Assembly (NCBI GenBank): GCA_963070105.1
Contig: OY718805.1
Coordinates: 8,425,001 to 8,489,000 of the forward strand
Reading direction: 5' to 3'
Source of the DNA: Litomosoides sigmodontis
Lineage: Eukaryota > Nematoda > Chromadorea > Rhabditida > Onchocercidae
DNA length: 64,000 nucleotides
The translations under genes and the position numbers were made by a program. The notes under the pieces are model-generated. The model ran no database searches. It worked only from the letters and a program-made list of their open reading frames with translations, and was not told the DNA's origin. Below, in pieces: positions 52,289 to 63,804 of the stretch; the stretch's first letter is position 1; every line of letters begins with the position of its first letter.

Positions 52289-55200
52289 TAATTGTTGTAA
52301 AATTTAGCAGTGAAAGAAGAAGGTAAATTCAGGTTTGCCACGTGATTGTTTCAAATTTCAGAGCATTCAGGACGGATAGCATTGCAAGCTGATGCGGTAG
52401 AGGCAGATGACGAGCTGCTGCAACGGGGACATTTTGATGTTGCGGCACAAGATGAAAGCATATCATCCAAAATTTCCTCAAATTTTGATACCATACGCAT
52501 GCTACACAGTCTTCCAACTGGTCAACACCTCTCTTCCTGATTTTAATAAATTTTATTTATTTGAAAAAAAAAGATAATGACGATAATAACTAATATAAGA
52601 AATTAGTGTCAACTAATTCATAATAGTATATCTCTTATAGGGGAAATATTTCATGAAAAAAAAAAGAGAAAGAAAGCAAAAACAAAACAACACTAGCATC
52701 TCAAAAGTACAAAAATGTTTAGCAAAATTTTAAATATAAAAAAAAATTTCAAAAACAAATCAGTACATTTTGGTCCATCGTGTGTATCTCATAGAATTTA
52801 GAAGAGTATTAGACGTCTTACAGTAACGTCGCAACTGACAATTGCATCACAGCCTACAGTTAAACTAATTGTGTGAAGATAGCTAGCTAAAGATGGAATT
52901 GTGAAGAGAAGCGCAAATGTCAACTTTTTTTTTTTGCTTTAATACACACATTATTAGTGATACAGCGTCATTTACGTCATTGACGCTTCTCATTATTTGC
53001 ATTGTTGTAGTCAAAAAAGCTATATTAATCGATTTTCGTTGAATTAAGAAGACTGTTACATGTTATTATTGTTGTTTTATTTTTTTATTTTATTTTATTT
53101 TAATTTTTTTTTTTAATTTTACAGCTTGTGAATATGGTCGATTTGGAGCAGATTGTCGCTACAGATGTAGCGATTGTAGAAATGGAGGTAGACTGGTTTA
53201 GTTGCGCTTTTCAAAATAATTAAAGAAATTCTCATGGAATGTTAGAAAGAGTTAGGCATTAAAAAAAAAAAATCTCTTTGGAAATTATCTGTGAATGTTA
53301 AATTTTGCTGTTTTCATTCATTCATTTCATTTTTAACTCTTTTTTTTTCAGTAAATTTAAAAATTTTACTCCTCTATGTTAAATTTTCTAATTTTTACAT
53401 CTATTCATTTTATTTCCTAGGAAAATTTCTTTTAATAAGTTAAGAAATTTAACTTCTGTATGAATTAATGAATTTTTTTGTAGGAAAATGTCGCTTCGAC
53501 AAGAGTGGTTGTGAGTGTGCTTCCGGTTACTCTGGTGTAATTTGCGAGGATCTGTGTCCTGAAGGTACATGGGGATTGGGTTGCAAAAAAGCATGTGAAT
53601 GTAATGGACAAATTTGCAATCATATTACCGGTGAATGTGATTGTCCGGATGGTGCGGAATGTGATGATAGCTGTCCGGCTGGTTTATTTTTAAATGATTT
53701 CCTTTTCTTACTTTTTTTTTAAAAAAAAAATTTTAATTTAAAGATTTATTTTAGTGACGAAGGCATCATTCTTTTCCTTTTTTTTATACTTTAAACAATG
53801 ATATTAGCTAGATTCAAAACATTAATTTTAATCATACATTATCTATCATTTTCCACTTTCTCATTTATTTAAATTCCTTATTTAAATTATTAAAATTTTT
53901 GTTGCTAATTTAGCAATAATGCAGGCTTCTATGGACCATCGTGCAATTTGCCATGTCAAATGATCTGTAGTAGTGGACGATGTGACAGGAAGTATGGATA
54001 TTGCACTTGTCCACTTGGCTATTACGGTGAAAAATGTGATGAAATTTGTCCACGATTTAGGTACGGTCGTAACTGTCGCTATGTGTGCAATTGCGAGAAA
54101 GAATACTCGGAAGGTTGTGAACCAAAGGTATGATGAGATGAGTACGCGTACGTGAAAGTTAACACGTGTAAATCAATTCTTGCAGCTAAATAGCACAAAC
54201 GGATACAAACTATACTAATGTAATTTATGCATGAAGAAATAGAGAGAAACTTTTCTCCTTTTTTTTTTACGCCAATTTTTACGTAAATTGATAAATAGAT
54301 GTTGTAAGATAATCAGGAAATATTGATTGAAATATTAATCAGGAAATATTGATTGAAATATTAGGACGTTGTTGTTTTACAGAGTGGAAAATGCATTTGT
54401 AAGAATGGTTTCTATGGTCCATTCTGTAAACGACACTGTCCAGTTGGTTTCTATGGGCAGTCATGTAGCAGCAAATGTAACTGCGCTCGAAATGAGGAAT
54501 GTGATTCTATTAGTGGTAGTTGTAGTAGGAAATGTCCTCCGGGATATACCGGTGATCGGTGCGAAACTTGTAAGTTTATAATTTCGAACTAAGTTGCTAC
54601 TCTTTTTTTTTTTAGTATGAAATGTCTACGAGAATGTACCGATGTTGATTGTTGAGTGGACATTTGTAAATTTGTATCATTAATCTATAGTGTTGCCATT
54701 CAGTTAGCACTTTTCACCTAAATATGCTAATTGATTTTTTTTTTGCACGTATCCCACAGCTGTTGTTTATTGAATTTTTTTTCTCTGATTTTAATTTTTA
54801 AATTCTATGACTTTTTTTTCGTACTACTAAACATGTGCTTTTAAGCGTACAATAGGCGTAACCATGAAGTAAGCACAACCAATCAACGTGCAATAAGCAT
54901 GCAAAACAAATTTCGTGAATTCGTTTTAACAGTTTCGTTTTGTAATTTCAGCTTGCCCTATTGGTATGTACGGATATAATTGTAGCGAAAAATGTGCATG
55001 CAAATCAGGTGCATCTCAAATATGCCATCATGTAACTGGAACATGCACATGCCGACCTGGTTATTACGGTGCATTGTGTGAAAAGAGTGAGCTGCTCAAT
55101 TTTCACTTTTTACTTTTTTTGTATTTTTTACAAATGTAGTAAAATGCACGTAAAAATTGCATGACACAATTTGATTGCATGTAAAGAGGTGTAGGGAAAG

Positions 55201-58200
55201 TGAAGTGAGGTAGCAGCGTTGCAAGTTTGAAACAATAAACTTATTCGATCCATGCATTTGCCTGAACTGTATGATACGATATGATTGGTAGAAAGTGAAA
55301 AGTTACAATTACAAAACAAGCGATGAATTATCTCTATGATAGCATTTATGGAACTGATCCTTACTTATTCTAAATTATTTAGAGACATAATTAAGCTAGA
55401 TATTTTATGAGGTTAGTGTAGTTTAGCTAAGCTAAGGCTTTTTTTTTTTAAACTCGTGGTGATTTCATCACTGATCCAAATGAACAGGTAGAAATCACTT
55501 TTCAGCAATTACTTTCAAATTATTTTTAGCTATTTTTAACTCTTTCTTTTTTTTTTTTTTAATTATGAGATATGCAGTAGGGATCATTTCAGTGTGCCCT
55601 ACTGGTTTGTACGGTCCCAATTGTCAGCATGAATGTAACTGTAAAAATAATGGTACTTGTGACAGTAAAGATGGTTCGTGTATTTGCACAGCTGGATATT
55701 ATGGTGCTACCTGTAGTGAAGGTATTTTATTCTCTTCAAGTTTTGTTCCAAGTTTCGTGCGCTAGGCTAACGAATGGTGTCTGTGAAATTTTATTAAATA
55801 ATATTTTAAAGCAGTACAGCGTTAGCATCTTAATATCTTCTTTAGGTTAGCAAAACAAAAACTAATGTGATTTGAAATTTTAAGAAAAACAAAAGGCAAA
55901 GAGTGAAATGTTGCGTGGCGTAGTTATTTTTGAGAAAATATTTCGCATCATAGACGACTGACTGATCAGGAAGTTAAAAGGGTGGATGGGTGGATGTAAA
56001 ATTGACCATTCGGACGTCACTTGTGATTTGATCACTGATAAGCAAAACTACCATCCTTTGATATCCTCGCCTCAAAATCATTTATGGTACGGTAAAGTTA
56101 AGCAGAAGTGGACTTGAAGAGCCGTTCTTTTTGAGAGCAAAGTAAGTAACTGTGCTTTTTCGTTTCAGTCATTAGCATTACAAATTTAGTAGGAATAAAA
56201 TTTGATTTAAATTTAATGATTTCAATTAAAATTGTAGTTTGTCCAAGCAATCGTTATGGACTAAATTGCATGCAACTTTGTGAGTGTCATAATGGTGCGC
56301 ACTGTAATCCTTCAAATGGCTCATGCAAATGTTTGACCGGTTGGAGTGGTGAAAAATGCGACACACCATGTGCAGATGGCTATTTCGGTGTCAACTGCAG
56401 CGAACGTTGTAGCTGTGATGAGGAAGTGAGGTGTGATCCAGGTGACGGAGAATGCATATGTCCAGCGGGATATCACGGAAGGAAGTGTAATCTCAGTGAG
56501 GAGCTCCTCATTTCATTACCATTTATCTTAATTTTTATTTGCAAAAAATGAAGGCAAGGCAAAGCGAGGCGATCATTAATTACAGTCTCAGTTCGTGAAC
56601 TTTTTACGGGAAAGTTTGAGCTTTTCCAGATGGCTTCTGAATTCATTTCCTTCACACTTTCTATCTTCTTATTTCATCGTCTATCACCTGGTGAACATTT
56701 TAGTGTGCGAGGACGGTTACTTTGGTAATCGTTGCAAAGGTATTTGCACTTGTCGAAATAATGCTACATGCAATCCGATCAATGGTGCATGCAAATGTAA
56801 GCCTGGTTGGCGTGGTCAGCACTGTGATCGACCGTGTCCGGATGGACGATACGGTGATGGTTGCAAGAGCATTTGCAACTGCACCACCTCACTTGGTTTG
56901 CGCTTTTCATTAGCAAACTATTTGTAATTCCTTATCTCTTTTTTTATTCTCAAACATTTCATCAGATAATTGAACATTCATCATTCTCAGATGGCATCGG
57001 AAGTGGAATCGGAATGATTGCAGTTGTTGCCTCGAAATGTCATCCTGTAACCGGAAAATGCCAGTGCAATGAGGGTTGGACTGGTGCTAATTGCCAAACA
57101 CCATGTCCTTCAAACCGGTATTTTCATCCTTGATGTAAAATTAATGAACAATATGCATAATAAATTTCAGATTGCTAAATTTTATTATATTCATAGCCAA
57201 TTTATTATTACTGAGGAAATTCGTTTTCTTTCTTTAGACAAAATTGCATCGACAAAATTTCCATTAACCATACAATTTAAGCACTTTCGTAAGATATCAA
57301 TCAATCAATCAATCAACCTGTTACGCTAATTGATTCCATAATTTAAGAACGAGCAGCTACTGAGGAAATTTTAACTCAACTAAAATGAAAAGTATCTTGA
57401 AATTTTAAAAACGAAACAAATTTGATATTTGCCGATTTATAGCCGATTTCTTTTTCCCCTGAAATTTGTGCATTTCTTCTAGGTGGGGTATTGGTTGCAC
57501 CGAAGAGTGTCGATGCATGAACGGTGGAATTTGCGATCAAATTACTGGAAGTTGTGATTGTGCAGCAGGATTTATGGGATCGTATTGCGAAAAAGGTAAC
57601 TTGTTTACATTGCTTACCAGTTACAGTACTTCCTCTCATAGCTAGCTATTAGCAAAATAATTAATATTGTTGTTGTTTTTTTTTTTTTAAAAAAACAGAA
57701 TGTCCACCTGATCATTATGGACCGAATTGTAATAGCCATTGTGTTTGCATGCATAATGGAACTTGCAATTCTAAAACTGGTAGCTGCACGTGTGCACCTG
57801 GATGGACCGGTCCTGCATGTGAATTCAGTAAGTTTTTATTTCTACTGACAAGGAGAAAAAAAAAGAGAATATTACTATGTGATAAAACATCATCGAATAA
57901 ATATCGTTCAAGCTAGCAAGCATGAAACATATCACTTTTCAAATTTTATTTTTATTTTTTCATTTTCCATAATTTTAATGACCTATTTTGTTTGGCTATG
58001 AATGGTTGAATTGTTTACCTCCGAATTATTCTCCCATATAGCGTCCTACCTAGTGCGAGAGAATTACAGAATTATTTCAAACATATCATCACTTCATATC
58101 ATCCTTTTTCATTGTGTCCATTTCAACGATACGGCATAAACTGTGAGCAAGAGTGCAATTGTATGCGAGGCGCAAATTGTAATCGTACGAATGGTAGCTG

Positions 58201-61200
58201 TCAGTGTTTGCCAGGTTCCATTGGTGAAAGGTAAAGCGGCATCATGCGCCAGGCTTCGTTCACCTTTATTCAAATTGCAATTAGTATATTTGTCGGAATA
58301 TTATTGTGGAAAAATTTTTTAGCCTGAAATCAGGTGTTTTGCACGTACAGTTTAAATTAATGCTAATAGGATACGTCTTCAAAGTATTCATTTGTGAAGC
58401 TTAATTTAGATGCGAGCGCATTTGTCCTCATGGTTTATTTGGTGAAGGTTGTGAAGAATTGTGCTTGTGCGAAAATGGTGCAAGCTGTGATCCAATCAGT
58501 GGTCATTGTCATTGTGCTCCTGGTTGGCGGGGTCGTAAGTGCAATCGACGTGAATAAATTTTTTTTTTTTTGAAAACATTTTAAATTTTTAGTTGAAATT
58601 TTTAAAAATTTACTTTTCAAACATGACGGTAGTGAAAAGTTTTACTCTTGTAATTGAGAGTGAACTAACAGAAGTGTTTTTAGCATGCCTAAAAGGCTAT
58701 TATGGGCAGCACTGTGCCTCAGCATGTCGATGTCTAAATCAGAAGCCGTGTAATCATGTTACCGGTCGCTGTCATTGTCCTAACGGTTACACCGGTCATT
58801 CTTGCACCGAGCTTTGTCCTCCTGGAACATTCGGTGAAAATTGTGCACAGCAATGCGACTGTGCACCAAATGCTAACTGTGATCCTATTACCGGAAAATG
58901 CTTTTGTAAGCCGGGATATTCTGGTGTCGATTGCGCTCAAGGCAAGTTCTGTAATGCTTTTTCCTTCCTGGAATAGATATCGAATTTTTTAATTATTTAC
59001 TTTTAAATCAGCCTGTTATCCAAATTTTTTTGTTGTTTTAAAACAAATTGAAAATCAATTCGCTGCCATATGAGAAGTGACGGTATTGCATAAGCTCAAA
59101 TTTTGCAAATATCAATTTAGACAAAAATTAAAAGTATTTTTTTTCCCGTTTTGAGCATTGGACAGCCACCGTGTGTAATTTTAATTCAGGATGTATCCAA
59201 GGACAGTATGGCGTGAATTGTGATGGTGTTTGTCAGTGCATGAATGGTGGTACTTGTGATAGAGCAACTGGACAGTGCATTTGTCCATCAGGTTTTATCG
59301 GTACCAAGTGCGACGTATCCTGTCCCATAAATCGGTTTGGCGAGAAATGTGAAAAATTCTGCCATTGTGAAAATGGAGGTACATGTGATCCAGTCACAGG
59401 TCAGTGCCGTTGTGCAGCCGGTTTCACCGGTTTGCAATGTCAGCAAATATGCTCTGAGGGACGTTTCGGACCTGGATGTCGTGAAAAATGCCGATGCGCT
59501 AATCAGGCGCATTGTGATCCAACAACTGGCGCTTGCAAGTAGGTATACCAGTTGGTGCTAAAAATTATTTTACGATCCTAAACGGACGTAAAAACACGCA
59601 ACCTTTTCCCACGAACAAATTGTAATCGTAAATTAAATTACATAACCTTTTCATTGTTGGTTGACAATAGTTTCTTTTCCTTGGAAACGTCAATGATAAG
59701 TTTATTATTGCAGATGCTCACTGGGATTTACCGGAGCAACCTGTGATCAACCTTGTCCAGATGGGAAATATGGACTGAATTGCACGTTGGATTGCGAATG
59801 TGAAGGTAACGCCAAGTGCGATCCAGTGCAAGGTTGCTGCGACTGTCCAGCAGGTCGCTATGGTACTCGTTGCCAGTATAGTACGGTTTTTCATACTTTT
59901 TATTTTTGTTAAATTAAGCCACTGATATTTAAAGCAAACAGTCAACCTTTTTGATTATTGACCACTTGAAATAGGGTAGCCTAAAAACTGCGATGGAAAT
60001 TCCTAACAAAGGTTAGCTTATCAAAAAAAGCTGCTTATTCATCGACAGAATCGAATAGACGGAATTTTGTGATGAATTTTTAAGCTTAAAGCACACCAAT
60101 CTAAATAGTATTTCGAATCCTGGAAAATTGTTTCAAATGGTGAAAGTTTGCAGCATGTCCAGCTGGTTTCTACGGTTGGTATTGCAGTCAAAGCTGTGAC
60201 TGCCAGAATGGTGCAAAATGCGATCCCAGTGATGGTCATTGTCTATGTCCGGCAGGCTATTATGGCAAGCGGGTATTGCTAGCAATTCTTTGTTGTAAAC
60301 TCTTCACAACAGCAACAACAACAATAGCATTTTAGTGATGAAAAGTGTAAAAGTTTAATCAAAAGAGAATGGGCAGCAATTGCTTTTGTGGTCAGAGATC
60401 TTTTTGTAAAATCCGTAATTTTATTACGGCGACAGTTTTATTCTTTTGCTTTTCAAGAAATGAGTGGTTAGTCCGTTGTTGCGTGATTTTCCGAGGTTTA
60501 TATGGTACTGTAAGCTTGTTTTTGATAATTAGAAATTCGCTGTACAATTTTCAATTCTGTTAATTGGAAATTTTTTAGTGTGAACGTTCATGCACAAATA
60601 ATACTTACGGTCCAAATTGTCAACTCTTTTGTGATTGTGATGAATTTCAATGTGATCCGGAAACCGGAAAATGCGACTGTCCATTAGGATTGCACGGTGC
60701 TAAATGTAAACAAGGTAGATATTGCTAAAAAAAATATTCTACCGATGTACGCAACTACTTTACCTAATTTAATTCTACCCTAGCACATCAACAACTAAAC
60801 TAACCATCAATCATCATTCTGATCAGTTAACAGCCTTTAAACATTTAAAATTTAGACAGTTCAAAAAGAAGATTTCTGATCGAACATGTAGTTTCAACTG
60901 GTATAGTGTAAAAATTTATTTAAGCCACTACCGTTTTTCAATCTACTTTTCACTTCTACAGTATACTACACTCTACTGTTACTGTTATCACGTAAATTAC
61001 AGTATAAATGCTGATCGAACATGTAGTTTCAACTGGTATAGTGTAAAAATTTATTTAAGCCTCTACCGTTTTTCAATCTACTTTTCACTTCTACAGTATA
61101 CTACACTCTACTGTTACTGTTATCACATAAATTACAGTATAAATGCACTAATGCTATAACTGTTTCATTTTGCTACGTAAGATTTACCGCTGTAGCATGT

Positions 61201-61598
61201 CGACCGGGACGATATGGGAGAAATTGTGAACATCGATGCGAATGTTACAATGGTGCAACGTGTGATAGGGTCATCGGTCAGTGTACCTGTGCTCCAGGAT
61301 ATCTTGGTGCAACATGCCAGCAGGAACAATTTGGTAAGCGCATGTAACTCTTTTCAAATTTTTACTCTTTCGAAATAATTAATAAATTTCTAAAATAATT
61401 TTTTTTTTAAAAAATAATTTCTAAATAAGCTAAATAAATAATTTCTAAGTTATTTTTCTAAATAATCCACGTAATTTTTAAATAATTAATAAATTGAAAA
61501 TTTTTTTCAATCAATTATTGAACATAAAAGTTTATATTTTTTCGTAATTTTTAGACATGGAAAGTGTTGCAAAACGTGGCGATCTTCCGGAGTATTGA
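39775..61598 (+). CDS. MEGF6-like secreted multi-EGF protein with EMI domain
   Basis: Predicted secreted extracellular-matrix-type protein. The 35-exon model encodes 1,648 residues (human MEGF6 is 1,541). Order: signal peptide ([19 protein letters not shown]), EMI domain (exons 2-3, [17 protein letters not shown] to AQ-CCAGW), one EGF (exon 4), about nine EGF/cbEGF modules with D-I-D/N-E-C starts (exons 5-14), a linker (exon 15), and about 24 laminin-type EGF modules from [18 protein letters not shown] to [17 protein letters not shown]. It ends KRGDLPEY with no membrane segment, unlike MEGF10/CED-1. Exon ends: 39775-39893, 44864-45001, 46116-46225, 46517-46636, 47325-47447, 47639-47761, 47962-48087, 48753-48875, 49120-49192, 49641-49708, 49879-50004, 50362-50484, 51006-51128, 51570-51692, 52362-52520, 53125-53187, 53484-53681, 53925-54127, 54383-54569, 54952-55086, 55593-55721, 56238-56495, 56704-56895, 57024-57117, 57483-57595, 57699-57827, 58113-58230, 58410-58549, 58684-58941, 59190-59538, 59714-59880, 60154-60272, 60579-60714, 61196-61333, 61555-61598. 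Confidence 0.9.
40788..40806. repeat. (TC)n run in intron 1 of the MEGF6-like gene
   Basis: A short TC dinucleotide run. Similar runs occur at about 41969-41993, at 48426-48441 (TC), and at 43992-44014 (GA), all inside introns of the same gene. Intron 1 (39894-44863) is 4,970 bp and otherwise without an ORF I can support. Confidence 0.7.
46881..47222. repeat. Interleaved direct repeats in intron 4 of the MEGF6-like gene
   Basis: A ~55-bp block beginning TAGCAAATTTTAGCTG at 46881 recurs at 47028. A second block beginning near CACCATTAAATG (about 46959-47031) and ending GTGGTGTCGGTGATAGC recurs in shortened form at about 47164-47220. The order is A-B-A'-B', so one ~150-bp unit was duplicated in tandem and has since diverged and lost some sequence. 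Confidence 0.85.
50041..50260. repeat. Imperfect TAA/ACTAATAATG-type repeat in intron 11
   Basis: Degenerate TAATAATAATACTAATAATG-like units repeat about three to four times, with GTAATAGTAATAATAATAG segments between them. Confidence 0.8.
50588..50970. repeat. Six-copy ATC-rich minisatellite in intron 12
   Basis: The anchor TCTAACTGCT occurs six times (about 50615, 50685, 50758, 50823, 50903, 50964), each followed by a run of ATC units and, in most copies, TTGTTAAGTATATCATC. The unit length is 60-80 bp. It lies between two cbEGF exons. Confidence 0.9.
52197..52287. repeat. (GT)n microsatellite in intron 14
   Basis: About 45 GT units on the plus strand, ending 75 bp before the linker exon that starts at 52362. 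Confidence 0.97.
52362..52540 (+). other. Linker exon with a possible alternative terminal stop
   Basis: After a TTTCAG acceptor the frame codes a non-EGF acidic linker ([19 protein letters not shown], then [16 protein letters not shown]). A GT at 52521 in the correct phase would splice it to the first laminin-type EGF exon, as in human MEGF6, where a linker occupies this position. If that donor is not used, the frame continues 20 nt to a TGA at 52538-52540, followed within 10 nt by an AATAAA-like TTTTAATAAATTTT. This would make a short secreted isoform of EMI plus EGF modules only. Confidence 0.5.
60876..61145. repeat. Tandem 135-bp duplication in intron 33
   Basis: The segment 60876-61010 (starting CTGATCGAACATG) is repeated immediately at 61011-61145 with only about two substitutions visible, so it looks recent. 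Confidence 0.95.
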
Positions 61599-63039
61599 TT
61601 TTCGTCGGAAGCGTTAGGTTCATTCTTTTTCCTCCAACATTTAGGAATGTGCAGAAAAAAAAAAATTTTTTTTCGAGTTATTTGCTAAACTATACATATA
61701 TCTTAACCGAGTGCTAATGCTATATTGCATTACAGTTTCATTAGCGATTAGTAATAGTTGTAGCATATCAAAGTTATTTTTTTTATTTCGATGATTTTTT
61801 TTTGTTTTTTTTGGTCAGCAACGATTTCTGAAGATGCAACATTAAATATCTAATATATATCTCAAATATTTATATCTTAAATAAATAACATTAAATATCT
61901 AATATATTTTAAATCTTAAATAAATATTTTAAATATTAGCATCTGTTTTGAAAAAAGATCACTCTTTCTCGAATAATATTATTTGATTAAGAAAAGAATC
62001 AGAAATTCACATATCCAATTACATATATATATATAATATATATCTTAATGGAATGAATTATGAAAGAAATCAATCTGTCTGCGCCGCTCGTCAAACTTCA
62101 TTTTTGAATTTTTTTTATCATTGTATTACATCAAAATGGTATTATTGAATAGCTGTCAAATTTTCAATGATTTTTTTCGCTCATAAAATGATGAAATTTT
62201 AATTGAATAAAAGAAAAAAAGATGTTTCATTTTATTTTTCATTTCTTTCTTTGCATATTGCATACGAGAAACTTTTGCCTCACTTCTCATCCTGTTGTAT
62301 TGGAGGATTCATAATTGTTTGGCAGCATGAATTTCGAAGCTGTCACTTAGATGCTACACTAATTGAAATGCACAACCATTTGTAATTGAAACGTTTATAA
62401 ATAGCAAAATAATTTATGTAATAATTTAAGCTAAAACTAATAATTTATAAATGTGTTGTTCCAAGTAGATTTTGCAAGAATTTTCACTTAGAAAAGCAAA
62501 GCAAAGACTTATTTGCAAAAAAAAAAGAAAAAAAAATTGACACGTTTTCCTAGTGAATTAAAAGCAGTGCTAAAAGCAGTTCAGTGATTTTACTGTTTTG
62601 TTGCGAAAATTTATCTAAAATTGTTAATTTTTACATGCAACGATAGAGTCTAACCCATCCTGCTTAGTTCATCTAAAAATTATCAAATTCAGTGACGCAA
62701 TTTGCTGCACAACTCATTTGGGGTATGTGTTAAGGAACGTGAAAAGAAACGTGAAAAGATTTGACAATGTCAAACCTGTGCATGCCATAAATTGTTGGCA
62801 CGCTGAGAAATTTTGAAATTTGATAATGAAAAATGTAAAACGACACCATTGACTATAGTAAAATTTTTATTTTAAACATGTCATGGATATTAACGGAATT
62901 ACAGCAAACAATGTAGTAATATGTACATATCGTATGAGAGAAAAAAAGGAAAAAAAACGCAACTAATAGTTGCAGCAAAGAAAAAGAAGAAAAAAAGAGG
63001 AAAAGACCATGAGTTTTGGTTCGGATGAAATTTTACAAT
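61599..63039. other. Intergenic between converging genes
   Basis: 3' flanks of the MEGF6-like gene and of a minus-strand membrane-protein gene. It holds AATAAA-type matches near 61877 and a short imperfect duplication of TTAAATATCTAATATAT at about 61841-61921. No gene is seen; an ORF at 62203-62385 has no supporting context. Confidence 0.45.
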
Positions 63040-63804
63040 TTATATTTCACTGATCGAAGACACGGAATACTTGTTCACATTTGCGATGATACGTATTTCT
63101 GGCAGCAAACGATCCTCCGTGGAGGACAAAAGTTGTGACTTCCAAGTCTAAAAATTTCTTTCGAAAATTTTTCCCTTTTTTTTTCAATTTTGAAATTGAT
63201 AGAATTGATAAATGTTATGAATGAAAGATACCAAAATGTTACTATGGAGTAAAGGTAAAAGATGAAAAGCATTCCGACACAATCACTCATATACATTCTT
63301 TCTCGTCATTTAGCAAATTTGATTTCGTGGTCAATTTCAATTTACCGTTTGATCCTCTCCCATAGTAGCTGCGGCTGTCACATCCAAATCACCACTTTCA
63401 CTATCGATAACCGATGAATCCAATGTTAGTGCAACCACAATTATACCTAAAGTTTTAAATTGTAAATTTCATTCATTAAATGCAACTCTCGACTACCACT
63501 GACTGCTGCTAGCTGGCAATTCTAGCATTGTGCATTAGAGAAAATGCGTTTACCTTTTCGGTATGAAGAAGGATGAGATGAATGAATGGCGGAAAAGTTG
63601 AGCGTGAAAATTTTTATATAAATCGTTAAGCTAAAAAAAAAAGAAAAATTACAGTAATCTCACCCGTAATAAGCAAGACAATACTGAGCAATGAAATAAT
63701 TAGCACGACGACCACGTTCAACGTAACATTTGCATTAATTTCTAAGTTTGATGCCGAATCATCTGACATAAGCAATATGCGCACTACTTCATCTCCATCT
63801 ACAA
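63040..63804 (-). CDS. C-terminal part of a single-pass membrane protein (partial)
   Basis: Three minus-strand exons with matching phases: 63664-63804, 63346-63446 and 63040-63147 (stop TAA at 63040-63042). The first encodes VDGDEVVRILLMSDD, an N-glycosylation-like NVT, then a hydrophobic helix NVVVVLIISLLSIVLLITG that continues into IIVVALTL of the next exon. After it comes a cytoplasmic-type tail of about 60 residues: acidic (DSSVIDSESGDLD), TAAATMGEDQT, and finally EDRLLPEIRIIANVNKYSV. Topology suggests a type I receptor- or adhesion-like protein whose ectodomain lies beyond the right edge. I cannot name the family from the tail. The acceptor at 63805 is a TTGTAG and could lie 6 nt further in. 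Confidence 0.6.

Noticed and set aside
52114..52341. ORFs of alternating Thr-His or Cys-Val
   Set aside because: These are translations of the GT microsatellite.
56991..57023. Longer version of exon 24 of the MEGF6-like gene
   Set aside because: An earlier in-phase CAG would insert 11 Gly/Ile-rich residues inside an EGF module, while the later TTGCAG gives better cysteine spacing. It remains a possible minor isoform.
58594..58683. Upstream extension of the laminin-EGF frame at 58684
   Set aside because: The open frame continues upstream, but a TTTTTAG acceptor at 58677-58683 in correct phase defines the exon start.
59167..59189. Alternative earlier acceptor (GGACAG) for exon 30
   Set aside because: It is also in phase but would add an extra cysteine (TVCNFNS) before the module. 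The TTCAG at 59189 gives a normal laminin-type EGF start.
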